Part shown: in pieces, positions 49,471 through 58,310 of the stretch
Layout: each line of letters begins with the position of its first letter
Position numbering within the stretch: the stretch's first letter is position 1
From: Thermococcus sibiricus MM 739
GTDB taxonomy: Archaea > Methanobacteriota_B > Thermococci > Thermococcales > Thermococcaceae
Direction of reading: 5' to 3'
Length of the DNA stretch: 64,000 bases
Assembly (NCBI RefSeq): GCF_000022545.1
Contig: NC_012883.1
Span: forward strand, 1,542,276 to 1,606,275
Position numbers and translations under genes: made by a program
Notes under the pieces: model-generated
What the model was told of the DNA's origin: nothing
Database searches by the model: none
Seen by the model: only the letters and a program-made list of their open reading frames with translations

Positions 49471-49776
49471 CTATTTCCTTTCTTTTAATATCTTCTGGAA
49501 TTCAATGTAGTCTGTAACAATTTTAACTCCTTCAAGGGTCTCAAAATATGCTTTCTTTATCTTAATTACTCGTGCATCAGTATATTTCATTTGAGGTGGG
49601 TCATATGAGCCGGGTTCAACTATCTCATCTTCTAGGACATATTTTTTAATCTCTGGCTGGCCCAAATATTTCCAAACTTCATAAAAAACCTTTGGTTCAA
49701 GGTGGATTTCTCCTTCAACCTCTGTATAATCCCCTCCAATAGCCTCTAGAAACTCCTTTATTACCTCAAAGTTCAT
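49471..49776 (-). CDS. Small conserved-looking protein, unknown function
   Basis: 101 residues, charged, with no cysteine, signal or membrane segment: MNFEVIKEFLEAIGGDYTEV at the start, KYLGQPEIKKYVLEDEIVEPG in the middle. ATG 49776 follows GGTGAGTTCT; GTG 49785 is inside that site. It diverges from the methyltransferase gene at 49851 with 74 bases between starts. No family recognised. Confidence 0.65.
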   Translation of the reverse strand: MNFEVIKEFLEAIGGDYTEVEGEIHLEPKVFYEVWKYLGQPEIKKYVLEDEIVEPGSYDPPQMKYTDARVIKIKKAYFETLEGVKIVTDYIEFQKILKERK

Positions 49777-49850
49777 AGAACTCACCAGTATAATATTAGG
49801 AGCCCAAGAGTTAAATACCTATCGTTTCTACTTCTGAAAGGGGGGTGGTA

Positions 49851-51041
49851 ATGAGTAAAGTGTATGTCGATGCTCAAGCTTATAAAGCAATTGATAAAGG
49901 CGCAATGATAGTCTTTAAAAAAGGAGTGATAAGAACTGAAGGCGAGATTAAACCAGGAGATGTTGTAGAAGTTTATTCACGAAACGGAAAATTTCTAGGC
50001 AAAGGTTTTGCTAACCCAAACTCAAACATAATGATTCGCTTGATCACAAAGAAAAAGGATGTGAAGATCGATAGAGAACTACTTAAAAAACGTATAAAAA
50101 AAGCGAATGAATATCGAAAAAAGATTTTAGGATACGATAAAGCTTATAGAATGATATATGGAGAAGCAGACTACCTTCCAGGGTTAATTGTGGATAGATT
50201 TAATGAGATAGCATCAATTCAAATTTCAAGCGCTGGGATGGAAAAGTTCAAAATGAACGTTGCTGAAGCTATTCTCGAAATAGAACCTGAAATTGAGACT
50301 GTTTTTGAAAAAAACACTGGAAGATCGCGAAGAAGAGAGGGCCTTCCTGAGATTGAAAGAGTTCTCTTAGGAAAAGAAAAATATCGTACCATTATTAAAG
50401 AAGGTCAAGCCAAGTTTATTGTTGATATGCGAGGCCAAAAAACAGGATTTTTCTTAGACCAAAGAGAAAATAGAATTGCTTTGGAAAAATACATAAAGGG
50501 TGGAGAAAAAGTCCTCGATGTATTTACTTATACAGGGGGTTTTGCCATTCATGCTGCTGTTGCAGGTGCCGAGAAGGTTATTGCAGTAGACAAATCTCCT
50601 GCTGCAATAGAACAAGCAAAAGAAAACGCAAAACTAAATGATGTAGACGGTAAGATGGACTTTTTAGTAGGCTCCGCATTTAGCATTATGGAGAAAATGC
50701 AAAAGAAAGGAGAAAAGTTTGATATAGTTATACTGGATCCTCCCGCATTTGTACAACATGAAAAGGACTTAAAAAGAGGCCTTAGAGCATATTTTAATGT
50801 AAATTATCAAGGGCTAAAACTGGTTAAGGACGGCGGTATATTAGTAACCGCTTCATGTTCCCAACACGTTGATATGCAGATGTTCAAAGATATGATAATA
50901 GCTGCTGCCGCAAAAGCCGGGAAATTCCTAAAACTCCTTGAACCATACAGAACCCAAGCACCAGACCACCCGATATTAATGGCATCCAAAGACACCGAAT
51001 ATCTGAAGTGCCTGTTCCTCTATGTAGAGGACATGAAATGA
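49851..51041 (+). CDS. PUA-domain SAM-dependent rRNA methyltransferase (RlmI family)
   Basis: 396 residues. An N-terminal PUA domain (about 1-75, VYVDAQAYKAIDKGAMIVFKKG), a central domain with MIYGEADYLPGLIVDRF, and a Rossmann-fold methyltransferase with KTGFFLDQREN, VLDVFTYTGGFAIHAA, and catalytic VILDPPAFVQHEKD and TASCSQHVD. The Cys in ASCSQ is expected for m5C transfer on 23S rRNA. ATG 49851 is set by GGGGGTGGTA. Confidence 0.92.
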   Translation: MSKVYVDAQAYKAIDKGAMIVFKKGVIRTEGEIKPGDVVEVYSRNGKFLGKGFANPNSNIMIRLITKKKDVKIDRELLKKRIKKANEYRKKILGYDKAYRMIYGEADYLPGLIVDRFNEIASIQISSAGMEKFKMNVAEAILEIEPEIETVFEKNTGRSRRREGLPEIERVLLGKEKYRTIIKEGQAKFIVDMRGQKTGFFLDQRENRIALEKYIKGGEKVLDVFTYTGGFAIHAAVAGAEKVIAVDKSPAAIEQAKENAKLNDVDGKMDFLVGSAFSIMEKMQKKGEKFDIVILDPPAFVQHEKDLKRGLRAYFNVNYQGLKLVKDGGILVTASCSQHVDMQMFKDMIIAAAAKAGKFLKLLEPYRTQAPDHPILMASKDTEYLKCLFLYVEDMK

Positions 51042-51043
51042 TT

Positions 51044-51109
51044 CGGCATCAGGTCGTGGGCGTATCTTCATCGCAATACTCAGTGGAGGTGCTTTCTCCT
51101 CATCTGCCA
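51044..51109 (-). ncRNA. Candidate C/D box guide sRNA
   Basis: In the gap between two convergent methyltransferase genes the reverse strand has box C ATGAGGA (51103-51097), 13 bases, box D-prime CTGA (51083-51080), 8 bases, box C-prime ATGAAGA (51071-51065), 12 bases (TACGCCCACGAC), and box D CTGA (51052-51049). GGCA before C faces TGCC after D as the terminal stem, with one extra G. Box C and C-prime each deviate by one base from RTGATGA. I could not place the guide targets in rRNA from memory. Confidence 0.5.
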
Positions 51110-51142
51110 TGGGCTTATAGAAATTCCAAGATATAAGGATTT

Positions 51143-51889
51143 CTACTCTCTAGAGAAAATTAGTGAGTGCCTCCACCTCGTGCCTACTTTGAACTTTATG
51201 TCCTTTGGAAGATAACTGAGCTTCTCCGCCTTTGAGATAATAGATTTTAGCAAACTTGGTTTATCCGGAAGGAAAAGCGCAACTTTACCATTCTCAGTCA
51301 TGTATTCCCTTGCTTCTCTTAGAATTCTTACGGCAAATTCCTCTCCATACACTCCCCCACCAATCCCCTCAATTGGGGTTAAAACCCCTTTTGTAGGTTT
51401 CTCATAGTAGGGAGGGGCAGAAAATATCACATCAAATATCTCTCTTTTTGGAATTATTCCATTGATGATTTCCCCATTACTTTTTATAAGCTGCACTTTA
51501 GAATTATTTGCAGAAATATTAGCCTTTGCATATTCAAAGAATTCATCATCAATTTCAGTCGCAATTACGTCACATTTGAATATCTTTGCAGCCATAATTG
51601 CCATCATTGCCGTGTGACCGGTTCCTATTTCCAGAACCCTTTCTCCTCCCCTCAGAAAAGTCTTTAAAAAGATAAAACGAGAAATTGGCGTTGTGATAAG
51701 TCCCTTGGGATGATATTCCACTTCAATATCAAAAACAACCCTGGCAATTGCTTTGTTATACAGGATCCTTGCTCTTCTGCTTGATAAATCTAATCTGCCT
51801 CTTTCATCAAGGTATTTTTCAAGCTCGGGGAAAATTTTAATCGCTTCTCTAACTGGTAGCCCAAGTTTTCCATCTCTCCATGATGGCAT
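51143..51889 (-). CDS. SAM-dependent RNA methyltransferase (RlmF/DUF890-like)
   Basis: 248 residues. The central Rossmann motif is VLEIGTGHTAMMAIMAAK, the acidic motif VIATEIDDEFFEYAK, and the catalytic motif VIFSAPPYYEKP, a version of NPPY/F used by N6-adenine methyltransferases on rRNA or U6-like RNA. An N-terminal helical part of about 60 residues precedes it. ATG 51889 seems leaderless. Target nucleotide not determined. Confidence 0.82.
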   Translation of the reverse strand: MPSWRDGKLGLPVREAIKIFPELEKYLDERGRLDLSSRRARILYNKAIARVVFDIEVEYHPKGLITTPISRFIFLKTFLRGGERVLEIGTGHTAMMAIMAAKIFKCDVIATEIDDEFFEYAKANISANNSKVQLIKSNGEIINGIIPKREIFDVIFSAPPYYEKPTKGVLTPIEGIGGGVYGEEFAVRILREAREYMTENGKVALFLPDKPSLLKSIISKAEKLSYLPKDIKFKVGTRWRHSLIFSRE

Positions 51890-51948
51890 GAAAAGGGTTA
51901 GAAAGAAAACTTAAAAGCTTAGCCCTTGCCAAAATAATAGTGGAAAAA

Positions 51949-53211
51949 TCAGAGGAGGGCTAAAGCGGCCATTATCTTCGCATCTTCAACCATGTTTTCA
52001 ATTTTGGCATACTCGTTCGGCTGGTGAGCCATCTCATCCAAAGTGGCCCAAACAACTGCTGGAATTTCGAGCTTTCTAAAGTAAGCCGCGAAAGTTCCCC
52101 CACCAATACCACCAATTTTAACATCCTTTCCTCTGAACTCCTTTATGACCTTCTGTAAAAGCTTAACAATCTCACTATCCTTAGGAGTTGGGGCCGGAGC
52201 ATCAAGTCTCTGTAAAACCTCTACCTTTACCTCAGGCAATACTTTGCCATCGATCTCTTTCTTGTACTTCTCCTTAATCTCTTCAGCAACTTCCTGAGCA
52301 TCACTTAAAACTTCATCCAGCTTGTATTGAGGTAAGACTCTACAATCAAAAACCACCTCATGTTCACCCGGGGCGATGTTCGGAGCATCACTAGGATTAC
52401 CTCCCATTGTAGGTTCGAAAGTGCTCTCCGGGGGATCAAAGAGCTCATCCCTTGCGTTATACTTCTTATGGAGTAGGCCATCAAGGGCTTTTGTATAATC
52501 AATAGCAACCCTGTGAGCATTTAATCCCAATCCAGGCATGCTTGCATGAACCTGCTTGCCCTTAACCTTAATTTTCATCCAGAGAATGCTCTTTTCAGCG
52601 ATTTCAATAAAAGTGCCTTCCTCATTTCCTCCATCGGGTACTAATACTAGATCATCTTTTCTGAATAGTTCTGGGTGTTCTTTCATTAGCCATTCTAAAC
52701 CATGCTTACTGCCAGTTTCCTCATCACTCACAAAAGCGAGGATTATAGTTTTCTTGGGTCTTATGCCAAGATTCATCAAAGCCTTAACAGCGTAAAGCGA
52801 GGCGACCAAGCTTTGACCATTATCCTCACTACCCCTACCATAAACTTTGCCATCCTTCACAACGGGCTCGAAGGGTTTTGTAATAGTCCACTTACTCAAA
52901 TCTCCTGGAGGAACAACATCCAAATGAGTGAGAATCCACAATCTTGGACTTTTTTCGCCTTGCTCTCCATAATAGTATGCTAGAATGTTGGGTCGTACAC
53001 CGTTTTTTGCTCTTGGGTCTGGGGCGTTGTAAACGTCAACCTTATCAAACGGCCAGTCTTTGATGATTTCCAAGAGTTTTTGAGCCTTATCGTACTCTCC
53101 CTCACCACCACTATCAGGACTAATCGCTGGAATTCTTACAAGCTCCATTAAAACACTCACCATCTCATCCCTAAGTTTTTCTATTCCCTCAGAAACAACT
53201 CCCACCTCCAT
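51949..53211 (-). CDS. M20-family metallopeptidase (dipeptidase/carboxypeptidase)
   Basis: 420 residues. Zinc ligands are visible in WILTHLDVVPPGD, GRGSEDNGQSLVA, VSDEETGSKHG, LVPDGG and EMAHQPNEYAK near the C-terminus, with a lid/dimerisation domain between about 200 and 310 (GKQVHASMPGLGLNAHRVA). It hydrolyses small peptides or N-acyl amino acids. It stands next to an OPT-family peptide transporter in the same direction, so uptake followed by cleavage is likely. The GTG at 53220 lies in the ribosome site; ATG 53211 chosen. Confidence 0.92.
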   Translation of the reverse strand: MEVGVVSEGIEKLRDEMVSVLMELVRIPAISPDSGGEGEYDKAQKLLEIIKDWPFDKVDVYNAPDPRAKNGVRPNILAYYYGEQGEKSPRLWILTHLDVVPPGDLSKWTITKPFEPVVKDGKVYGRGSEDNGQSLVASLYAVKALMNLGIRPKKTIILAFVSDEETGSKHGLEWLMKEHPELFRKDDLVLVPDGGNEEGTFIEIAEKSILWMKIKVKGKQVHASMPGLGLNAHRVAIDYTKALDGLLHKKYNARDELFDPPESTFEPTMGGNPSDAPNIAPGEHEVVFDCRVLPQYKLDEVLSDAQEVAEEIKEKYKKEIDGKVLPEVKVEVLQRLDAPAPTPKDSEIVKLLQKVIKEFRGKDVKIGGIGGGTFAAYFRKLEIPAVVWATLDEMAHQPNEYAKIENMVEDAKIMAALALL

Positions 53212-53289
53212 TTGAATCACCTTTCTTGATTTTTAATAGACCTTTAAAGTAATTTTGGTTTTAAAAACAATAAGTTAAAAGAAAAGAAA

Positions 53290-55176
53290 TCATTCAACTT
53301 CTTTCTTTCCTGTGAGATAGAGCCAAACTGCTATAATAGCTAGGAAGAGTACTCCAATAACGTCACTGCTGAAGCCTATTGATGGGGCCTTATCTGCTAC
53401 TATTAACCCTGCAAAGAGTATACCCATCAATGCTTCACCAGCAATTAATCCAGCCGCTCCCAAAACTCCCGCATCGGTTGGTTTTTCTTCCGTTTTAGCA
53501 CCTCTTGCTTTTCCTACAAGCCACCTTAGGACACCGCCGATGAATATTGGGACACCCAAGCTCAATGGGAGGTAAATACCAACAGCAACTGGCATCACTG
53601 GTGTTCTAAAGCTTGAATTCTTCATTGCTAAGATTTCATCGAGGATTATCAATGCTATTGCAATCCCTGCACCAATGAACACCATGTTCCACTCAAGTGT
53701 TCCAGTAAAGACACCCTCTGTAACTTTGGCCATAAGGAATGCCTGTGGTGCGGCTAAGGCATTTTCTTTAGCTGTTGGAGTTCCGGCAATACCATAAGCT
53801 TTTATAAGGAGGTTAAGCACTGGAGCCATTACTAAAGCTGCAGTAAACGTCCCCACGACTTCAAAAACCTGCTGCCTCTTGGGAGTTGCGCCAACAATAT
53901 GCCCCGTTGCTAAATCCTGCATTGTATCTCCAGCAATGGCCGCTGCAGTACAGATAACTGCTGCCACTAATATTGTAGCAGTCATGCCATCTAAACCGCT
54001 AAGTCCTAACCCTTTAAGCACCAATGCCGTAAAAAGCAAGCTCATGATTGTAATACCTGAAACTGGATTATTTGATGATCCAACGACACCGGCCAGATAA
54101 CCGGCGATAGAGCTTCCAAAGAATCCCACAATGAGCATTATAATAGCCATTACTGCTGCTATCCCAATGGAGTCTATGATATGTGCATACAAAAGGAACA
54201 ACGGAACAACAAAAGCCGTAATAAGCATAAGCACTGTGTTCATTGGCATATCCTCTTCAGTTCTAAGTATTAGTTCGCCGCTTTGCTTTCTCCTAGTAGC
54301 TTCAAGCCCTGCTTTTATACCTCTTGAAATTGGGCCTCTAAGCTTTACAAGGCTCCAGAGACCACCAACGACCATCGCTCCGACTCCCATGTATCTTATC
54401 TTTGTGCTCCATGTAACCCAAGCAAGATCCAAAGCGCTGAGTCCATCCGGATTCCCTGTCTTGGCAACGTAGATTGGTATTGCAATGAACCACGCAATTG
54501 CACCGCCAAGAAACACAAGGAATGCTATGTTAAGACCAACAATGTAACCAACACTGAGTAAAGCCGCTGAAAGGTCACTTCCTAAATATAAGACTCTCCT
54601 ACCAACAAATTTGGCCGTTTCAACAGCTGGGGCCCATAGACCAGAACTTCCTAAGAGTTTGTAAAGACCACCAAAAATACCACCTACAAATATGGGCTTT
54701 GCATGGGAACCTCCCTTGTCTCCAGCAATAAGGACTTCAGCACATGCTGTACCTTCTGGATATGGAAGTCTTTCTTCAACAATGAAAGCTCTTCTTATCA
54801 CAATTGTGAAGAGAGCACCCAATGAACCACCCAATGCCGCTATGATGGTCACAAGCCAGTAGGGGAATTCAGTATAGGTGCCTAAAACCACCAAAGCTGG
54901 GAAGGTGAATATAACACCTGCTGCCAATGATTCACCTGCTGAAGCTGCTGTTTGGACCATGTTGTTTTCAAGGATATTTTTGTCCTTAAAAGCCATCAAT
55001 ATGGCCATAGAAATTACTGCAGCAGGAATACTGGCGCTAACAGTCATACCTGCATACATGCCGAGGTATGCATTTGCCGCACCCATAATTATTGAAAGCA
55101 CAACGCCCAAAATAAAGGCTTTAACAGTGTATTCAGGTAATGATTTCTCTGGTGGGGTATATGGTTTAAACTCCAA
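53290..55176 (-). CDS. OPT-family oligopeptide transporter
   Basis: 628 residues with about 14-16 membrane helices. The N-terminus has KAFILGVVLSIIMGAANAYLG, the loop PYPEGTACAEVLIAGDKGG is characteristic of prokaryotic OPT proteins, and TMQDLATGHIVGATPKRQQ is another conserved loop. It probably imports peptides or metal chelates with protons. GGAGG lies 8 bases before TTG 55176, the likely start; the TTG at 55191 is upstream of that site. Its partner in the same direction is the M20 peptidase. Confidence 0.92.
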   Translation of the reverse strand: MEFKPYTPPEKSLPEYTVKAFILGVVLSIIMGAANAYLGMYAGMTVSASIPAAVISMAILMAFKDKNILENNMVQTAASAGESLAAGVIFTFPALVVLGTYTEFPYWLVTIIAALGGSLGALFTIVIRRAFIVEERLPYPEGTACAEVLIAGDKGGSHAKPIFVGGIFGGLYKLLGSSGLWAPAVETAKFVGRRVLYLGSDLSAALLSVGYIVGLNIAFLVFLGGAIAWFIAIPIYVAKTGNPDGLSALDLAWVTWSTKIRYMGVGAMVVGGLWSLVKLRGPISRGIKAGLEATRRKQSGELILRTEEDMPMNTVLMLITAFVVPLFLLYAHIIDSIGIAAVMAIIMLIVGFFGSSIAGYLAGVVGSSNNPVSGITIMSLLFTALVLKGLGLSGLDGMTATILVAAVICTAAAIAGDTMQDLATGHIVGATPKRQQVFEVVGTFTAALVMAPVLNLLIKAYGIAGTPTAKENALAAPQAFLMAKVTEGVFTGTLEWNMVFIGAGIAIALIILDEILAMKNSSFRTPVMPVAVGIYLPLSLGVPIFIGGVLRWLVGKARGAKTEEKPTDAGVLGAAGLIAGEALMGILFAGLIVADKAPSIGFSSDVIGVLFLAIIAVWLYLTGKKEVE

Positions 55177-55347
55177 ACTTAACACCTCCAAAGTTTGTTG
55201 ACACTTTAATTACACAAATTCACATATAAAATACTTTTGGTTCTATAAAATAGGTTTTATATAACATTTAAGCACACTATTGTATTAAAAATAGCATATA
55301 TGGATTAAAAAATTCAGCGATGTTTCTTTATATGAATAAGGATTCAT

Positions 55348-55367
55348 AAATTTTGCTAGCAAAATTT
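55348..55367. promoter_or_regulatory. 20-base perfect palindrome upstream of a metallo-hydrolase gene
   Basis: AAATTTTGC followed by its exact reverse complement around TAGC gives a perfect 20-base palindrome. It lies just upstream of a TATA-like ACTTATATAC at 55376, which would drive the gene at 55433. Such a position upstream of BRE/TATA fits an activator or repressor dimer site. No second copy was found in the window. Confidence 0.5.
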
Positions 55368-55432
55368 CCATAGAACTTATATACATAGTTACTCCTACTA
55401 TTAATATCGCTAAAAAAGCGGAGGGAGGTAAA

Positions 55433-56248
55433 TTGGTTGAGATAATCTTTTTGGGCAGTGGTGGTGGACGGTTTATTACGATAACACAATTCCGCCCCAC
55501 TGGTGGTTTTTTCATCAACTCAAGCAGGCGAATATACGTAGACCCTGGCCCAGGAGCCTTAGTACGAGCATGGAGGTATAAAATCGATCCTAGGAAAATA
55601 GATGTACTTTTTGTCTCCCATAGACATACAGATCATTGTAATGACTCAGAAATCATGGTTGAAGGTATGACTGTAGGAGTTACAAAAAAAAGAGGGATGT
55701 TAATAACCTCAAAGAGCGTAGTTTATGGAGATGAAGATCACACCCCTGCGATTTCTAAGTACCATTTAGATTCTCTAGAAGAAATTCATATTCCTAATCC
55801 AGGAGAGAGAATACAGCTTGGAGATGACGAAATGACAATAACACCTACAATACATTCGGACAGTACTGCAATAGGATTTATACTAAAAACCAAACTCGGG
55901 AAAATTGGATATATTCCTGATACAGAGTACTTTGATGATCTCAAAAAGATATACGAAGGAACTAGACTATTAATTGCCTCTGTAACAAGACCTACAAACA
56001 TGAAAATCCCCTATCATCTCTGTACTGAAGATGTGATCTATATGCTAAAAGACATGAAAAAAAAGCCAGAAATGTTAATCATGAGTCACATAGGAATGAA
56101 AATGCATTTTGCGAACCCATATAAAGAAGCCAAGTTTATAGAAAACGTAACTGGGGTAAAGACTTTAATCGCAAAAGAAGGCTTTAAAGTTAAAATGGAA
56201 AAAAAAGACATAAAACTAAAAACTTTAAGGCCTGCAAGAGAGCTCTGA
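55433..56248 (+). CDS. Metallo-beta-lactamase-fold hydrolase
   Basis: 271 residues. The metal site is VSHRHTDHCND (HxHxDH), followed by ITPTIHSDSTAIGFIL, GYIPDTEYFDD and IMSHIGMKMHF with the later His/Asp ligands. The opening EIIFLGSGGGRFITITQFRP resembles the RNase Z/ElaC and PqqB-like branch. Substrate unknown. TTG 55433 starts it after GGAGGGAGGTAAA. Its end overlaps the convergent phosphohexomutase by 24 bases. Confidence 0.85.
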   Translation: MVEIIFLGSGGGRFITITQFRPTGGFFINSSRRIYVDPGPGALVRAWRYKIDPRKIDVLFVSHRHTDHCNDSEIMVEGMTVGVTKKRGMLITSKSVVYGDEDHTPAISKYHLDSLEEIHIPNPGERIQLGDDEMTITPTIHSDSTAIGFILKTKLGKIGYIPDTEYFDDLKKIYEGTRLLIASVTRPTNMKIPYHLCTEDVIYMLKDMKKKPEMLIMSHIGMKMHFANPYKEAKFIENVTGVKTLIAKEGFKVKMEKKDIKLKTLRPAREL

Positions 56249-57586
56249 GACAAATTTATTAACTAGATTATGCGCCAAACTGAAGAGCTCTTCCTTCCTT
56301 TTTTCTGTTATTCCTTCAACTACAACTCTTATTTTAGGCTCGGTGCCACTTGGTCTCACAAGAACCCAAGAGCCATCTTTGAGGTTCAATCTTATTCCAG
56401 AAATTGTTATAACTTCCTCAACTTGATCTCTCAAGAGGTCTTGCAACCGTTCTTTTACTTTCTCAACCACTTCATACTTTATCTCTTCAGGACATTTAAC
56501 GTTCTTTTTGATTAAGTAATATTTTGGAATATCTTTTATTATCTCTGATAAGGGCTTCCCTTCCTGTGTTATTATCTTCAAGAGCAACCCAATCGTCACA
56601 AAACTATCAATCCAAAGGCCAAATTTTGGATGAATAAACTTCCAAGGTTCCGAAGCGAATATGGCATTGTATCTCTTTATCCCATCGTGAAGTTGGCCCA
56701 GTGGAACACGGTAAACCCTTCCACCTTCCTCTTCAACTACTTTATCAATCCTAAAAGAGGTATTTATTGAAACTACAATGTTCCCTCCATTGTGCTCTTG
56801 TGCATAAAGCCTTGCAAAAAGTGCTATCAGAGTGTCTTCTTCAATATAGTTTCCTTTTTCATCAAACACTGCTATCCTATCTGCATCCCCATCTTGGGCA
56901 ATCGCAAGATCAACCCCTAGTTCCTTAACCAAATTACTTAAATAAGCAATATTTTCATACCTTGGTTCTGATTTTCTTCCGGGAAAGTAACCATCCAGTT
57001 GAGAATTTAACGTTATAACCTTTGCTCCCATTTCTCTAAGGAGGTAAGGAGTTATTAGGCTTCCTGCTCCATTTCCCATGTCCAATAGGACTTTAAGGTT
57101 GGTTTGACTGTCTACGTATTTTAATATCTCTTTAATGTAATTATTTTTTAGATCCAAATCCTTGACATCTCCAATATTATCCCAAGAAGACATTTTATAA
57201 CTCTCAGAGAAGATTATATTCTCGAGTTCCTTTTCTTGTTCTAAAAAGAACTCAATACCCTTTTCATTGAATACCTTAATGCCATTATCGCCGGGTGGAT
57301 TGTGAGATGCCGTTATCATCACTCCAGCGTTCCCAAGTTTATTAGTGGCCCAAGCTAGCATTGGAGTGGGTACTAGCCCAATCCTAATTACATCCACTCC
57401 CGTACTTAGCAAACCGCTTACCAATGCACTCTCAAGCATCACGCTTGAAGTTCTAGCATCTCTACCCACGACCACTGTCCCGGTATCTATGTACGTCCCA
57501 ATGGCTTTTCCAACATTTAAAGCAAGTTCCGGAGTTATTTTTGAATGAACAGATCCTCTAATTCCTGCCGTCCCAAAGAGTCTCAT
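56225..57586 (-). CDS. Phosphohexomutase (phosphoglucosamine/phosphomannomutase family)
   Basis: 453 residues of the alpha-D-phosphohexomutase superfamily. It opens RLFGTAGIRGSVHSKITPEL; the phosphoserine loop is VMITASHNPPGDNG; the metal loop is AIAQDGDADRIAVFDE; the sugar loop has FASEPWKF, where the usual EGEKSGH-like motif is EPW; the C-terminal phosphate loop is VRPSGTEPKIRV. It interconverts sugar 1- and 6-phosphates for glycan or glycogen metabolism. ATG follows GGTGGTGAC. Confidence 0.9.
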   Translation of the reverse strand: MRLFGTAGIRGSVHSKITPELALNVGKAIGTYIDTGTVVVGRDARTSSVMLESALVSGLLSTGVDVIRIGLVPTPMLAWATNKLGNAGVMITASHNPPGDNGIKVFNEKGIEFFLEQEKELENIIFSESYKMSSWDNIGDVKDLDLKNNYIKEILKYVDSQTNLKVLLDMGNGAGSLITPYLLREMGAKVITLNSQLDGYFPGRKSEPRYENIAYLSNLVKELGVDLAIAQDGDADRIAVFDEKGNYIEEDTLIALFARLYAQEHNGGNIVVSINTSFRIDKVVEEEGGRVYRVPLGQLHDGIKRYNAIFASEPWKFIHPKFGLWIDSFVTIGLLLKIITQEGKPLSEIIKDIPKYYLIKKNVKCPEEIKYEVVEKVKERLQDLLRDQVEEVITISGIRLNLKDGSWVLVRPSGTEPKIRVVVEGITEKRKEELFSLAHNLVNKFVSELSCRP

Positions 57587-57616
57587 GTCACCACCATGCT
57601 AATGTTGTAGATTGTT

Positions 57617-58033
57617 TTATATATCTTTTTGATAGGGAGCCCAAAAATATATTGGGATTCCTTTATAGTTTTCGAGCTTTAGAGATTTTGGCATGGTATC
57701 AAGAGAAAAAGGTACAATATATACCGGAACTTTTACCCTCTTTCCCAATTCCAGAATTGGCTTAATTATCTCCGGAGTTGGTCGAATTGAATATATTACG
57801 CTGGCATCCCTATAAAGAATTAAATTAGGGGTAAATATATTATCAACATAAGCTTTAAGTCCGAGTTCTTTAGCCTTCTCAATCGCTTCCAAGTTCCAAT
57901 CCACAACAATAATGTCTCTGCCTAACTCTTTCAGTTTTAAAGCAACTTTGAAGTTAAACCCTACTCCTATCTCAACTATCTTTCCTTTTGAGTGTCTGCC
58001 ATTTAAAAATATAGCTATCTCCTCAAAACTCAT
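57617..58033 (-). CDS. UPF0146 family protein (SAM-methyltransferase-like fold)
   Basis: 138 residues. KIVEIGVGFNFKVALKLKEL and DIIVVDWNLEAIEKAKELGL make a short Rossmann core; DASVIYSIRPTPEIIKPILEL follows. It matches UPF0146, a small archaeal family lacking the usual catalytic loop of methyltransferases. The frame opens at 58072, but the conserved start is ATG 58033 (MSFEEIAIFL), perhaps leaderless. Function unknown. Confidence 0.82.
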   Translation of the reverse strand: MSFEEIAIFLNGRHSKGKIVEIGVGFNFKVALKLKELGRDIIVVDWNLEAIEKAKELGLKAYVDNIFTPNLILYRDASVIYSIRPTPEIIKPILELGKRVKVPVYIVPFSLDTMPKSLKLENYKGIPIYFWAPYQKDI

Positions 58034-58120
58034 GAAAAATACATGAAAGAGAAAGGTTAAAAAGCTTTTCAAAATATTGTCTTCCTAACCTTGCCAAAAA
58101 TATAACCCTCTCTATGAACT

Positions 58121-58160
58121 GGCCTTCTCTGACCTAAAAGACAAGGTTTAAAAAAGAAAA
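58121..58160 (+). repeat. Decayed IS200/IS605-like end hairpin
   Basis: GGCCTTCTCTGACCTAAAAGA, read in the context of the hairpin family, aligns with CCTCCCTACCCTAAAGGGC at 8011-8029, and both are followed by an AAGGNTTNAAAAAG tail. Substitutions weaken the stem to GACCTAAAAGAC-like pairing. Confidence 0.35.
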
Positions 58161-58310
58161 TACCTGAAACTCGGTAGTTCAATTTCTTCAAGTATTCATC
58201 ATCTAAAGCCGAAAATTTTATACACAATAAACACCTCTAATGATTATATATCACTTTTGATGTTTAAATTATCGAAAGTGAATATCTAAGAATCTCTAGG
58301 AGGGATAAAC

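Noticed and set aside
58076-58230. Reverse frame of about 50 codons (LDDEYLKKLNYRVSG...) between UPF0146 and TrmB genes
   Set aside because: Its sequence overlaps the decayed hairpin repeat and it has no credible start codon or ribosome site.
58240-58265. Possible TrmBL1 (TGM) operator TATCAC-N5-GTGATA before the TrmB-like gene
   Set aside because: Only the left half TATCAC is present; the right half matches at about three of six positions, so it does not stand out from background.
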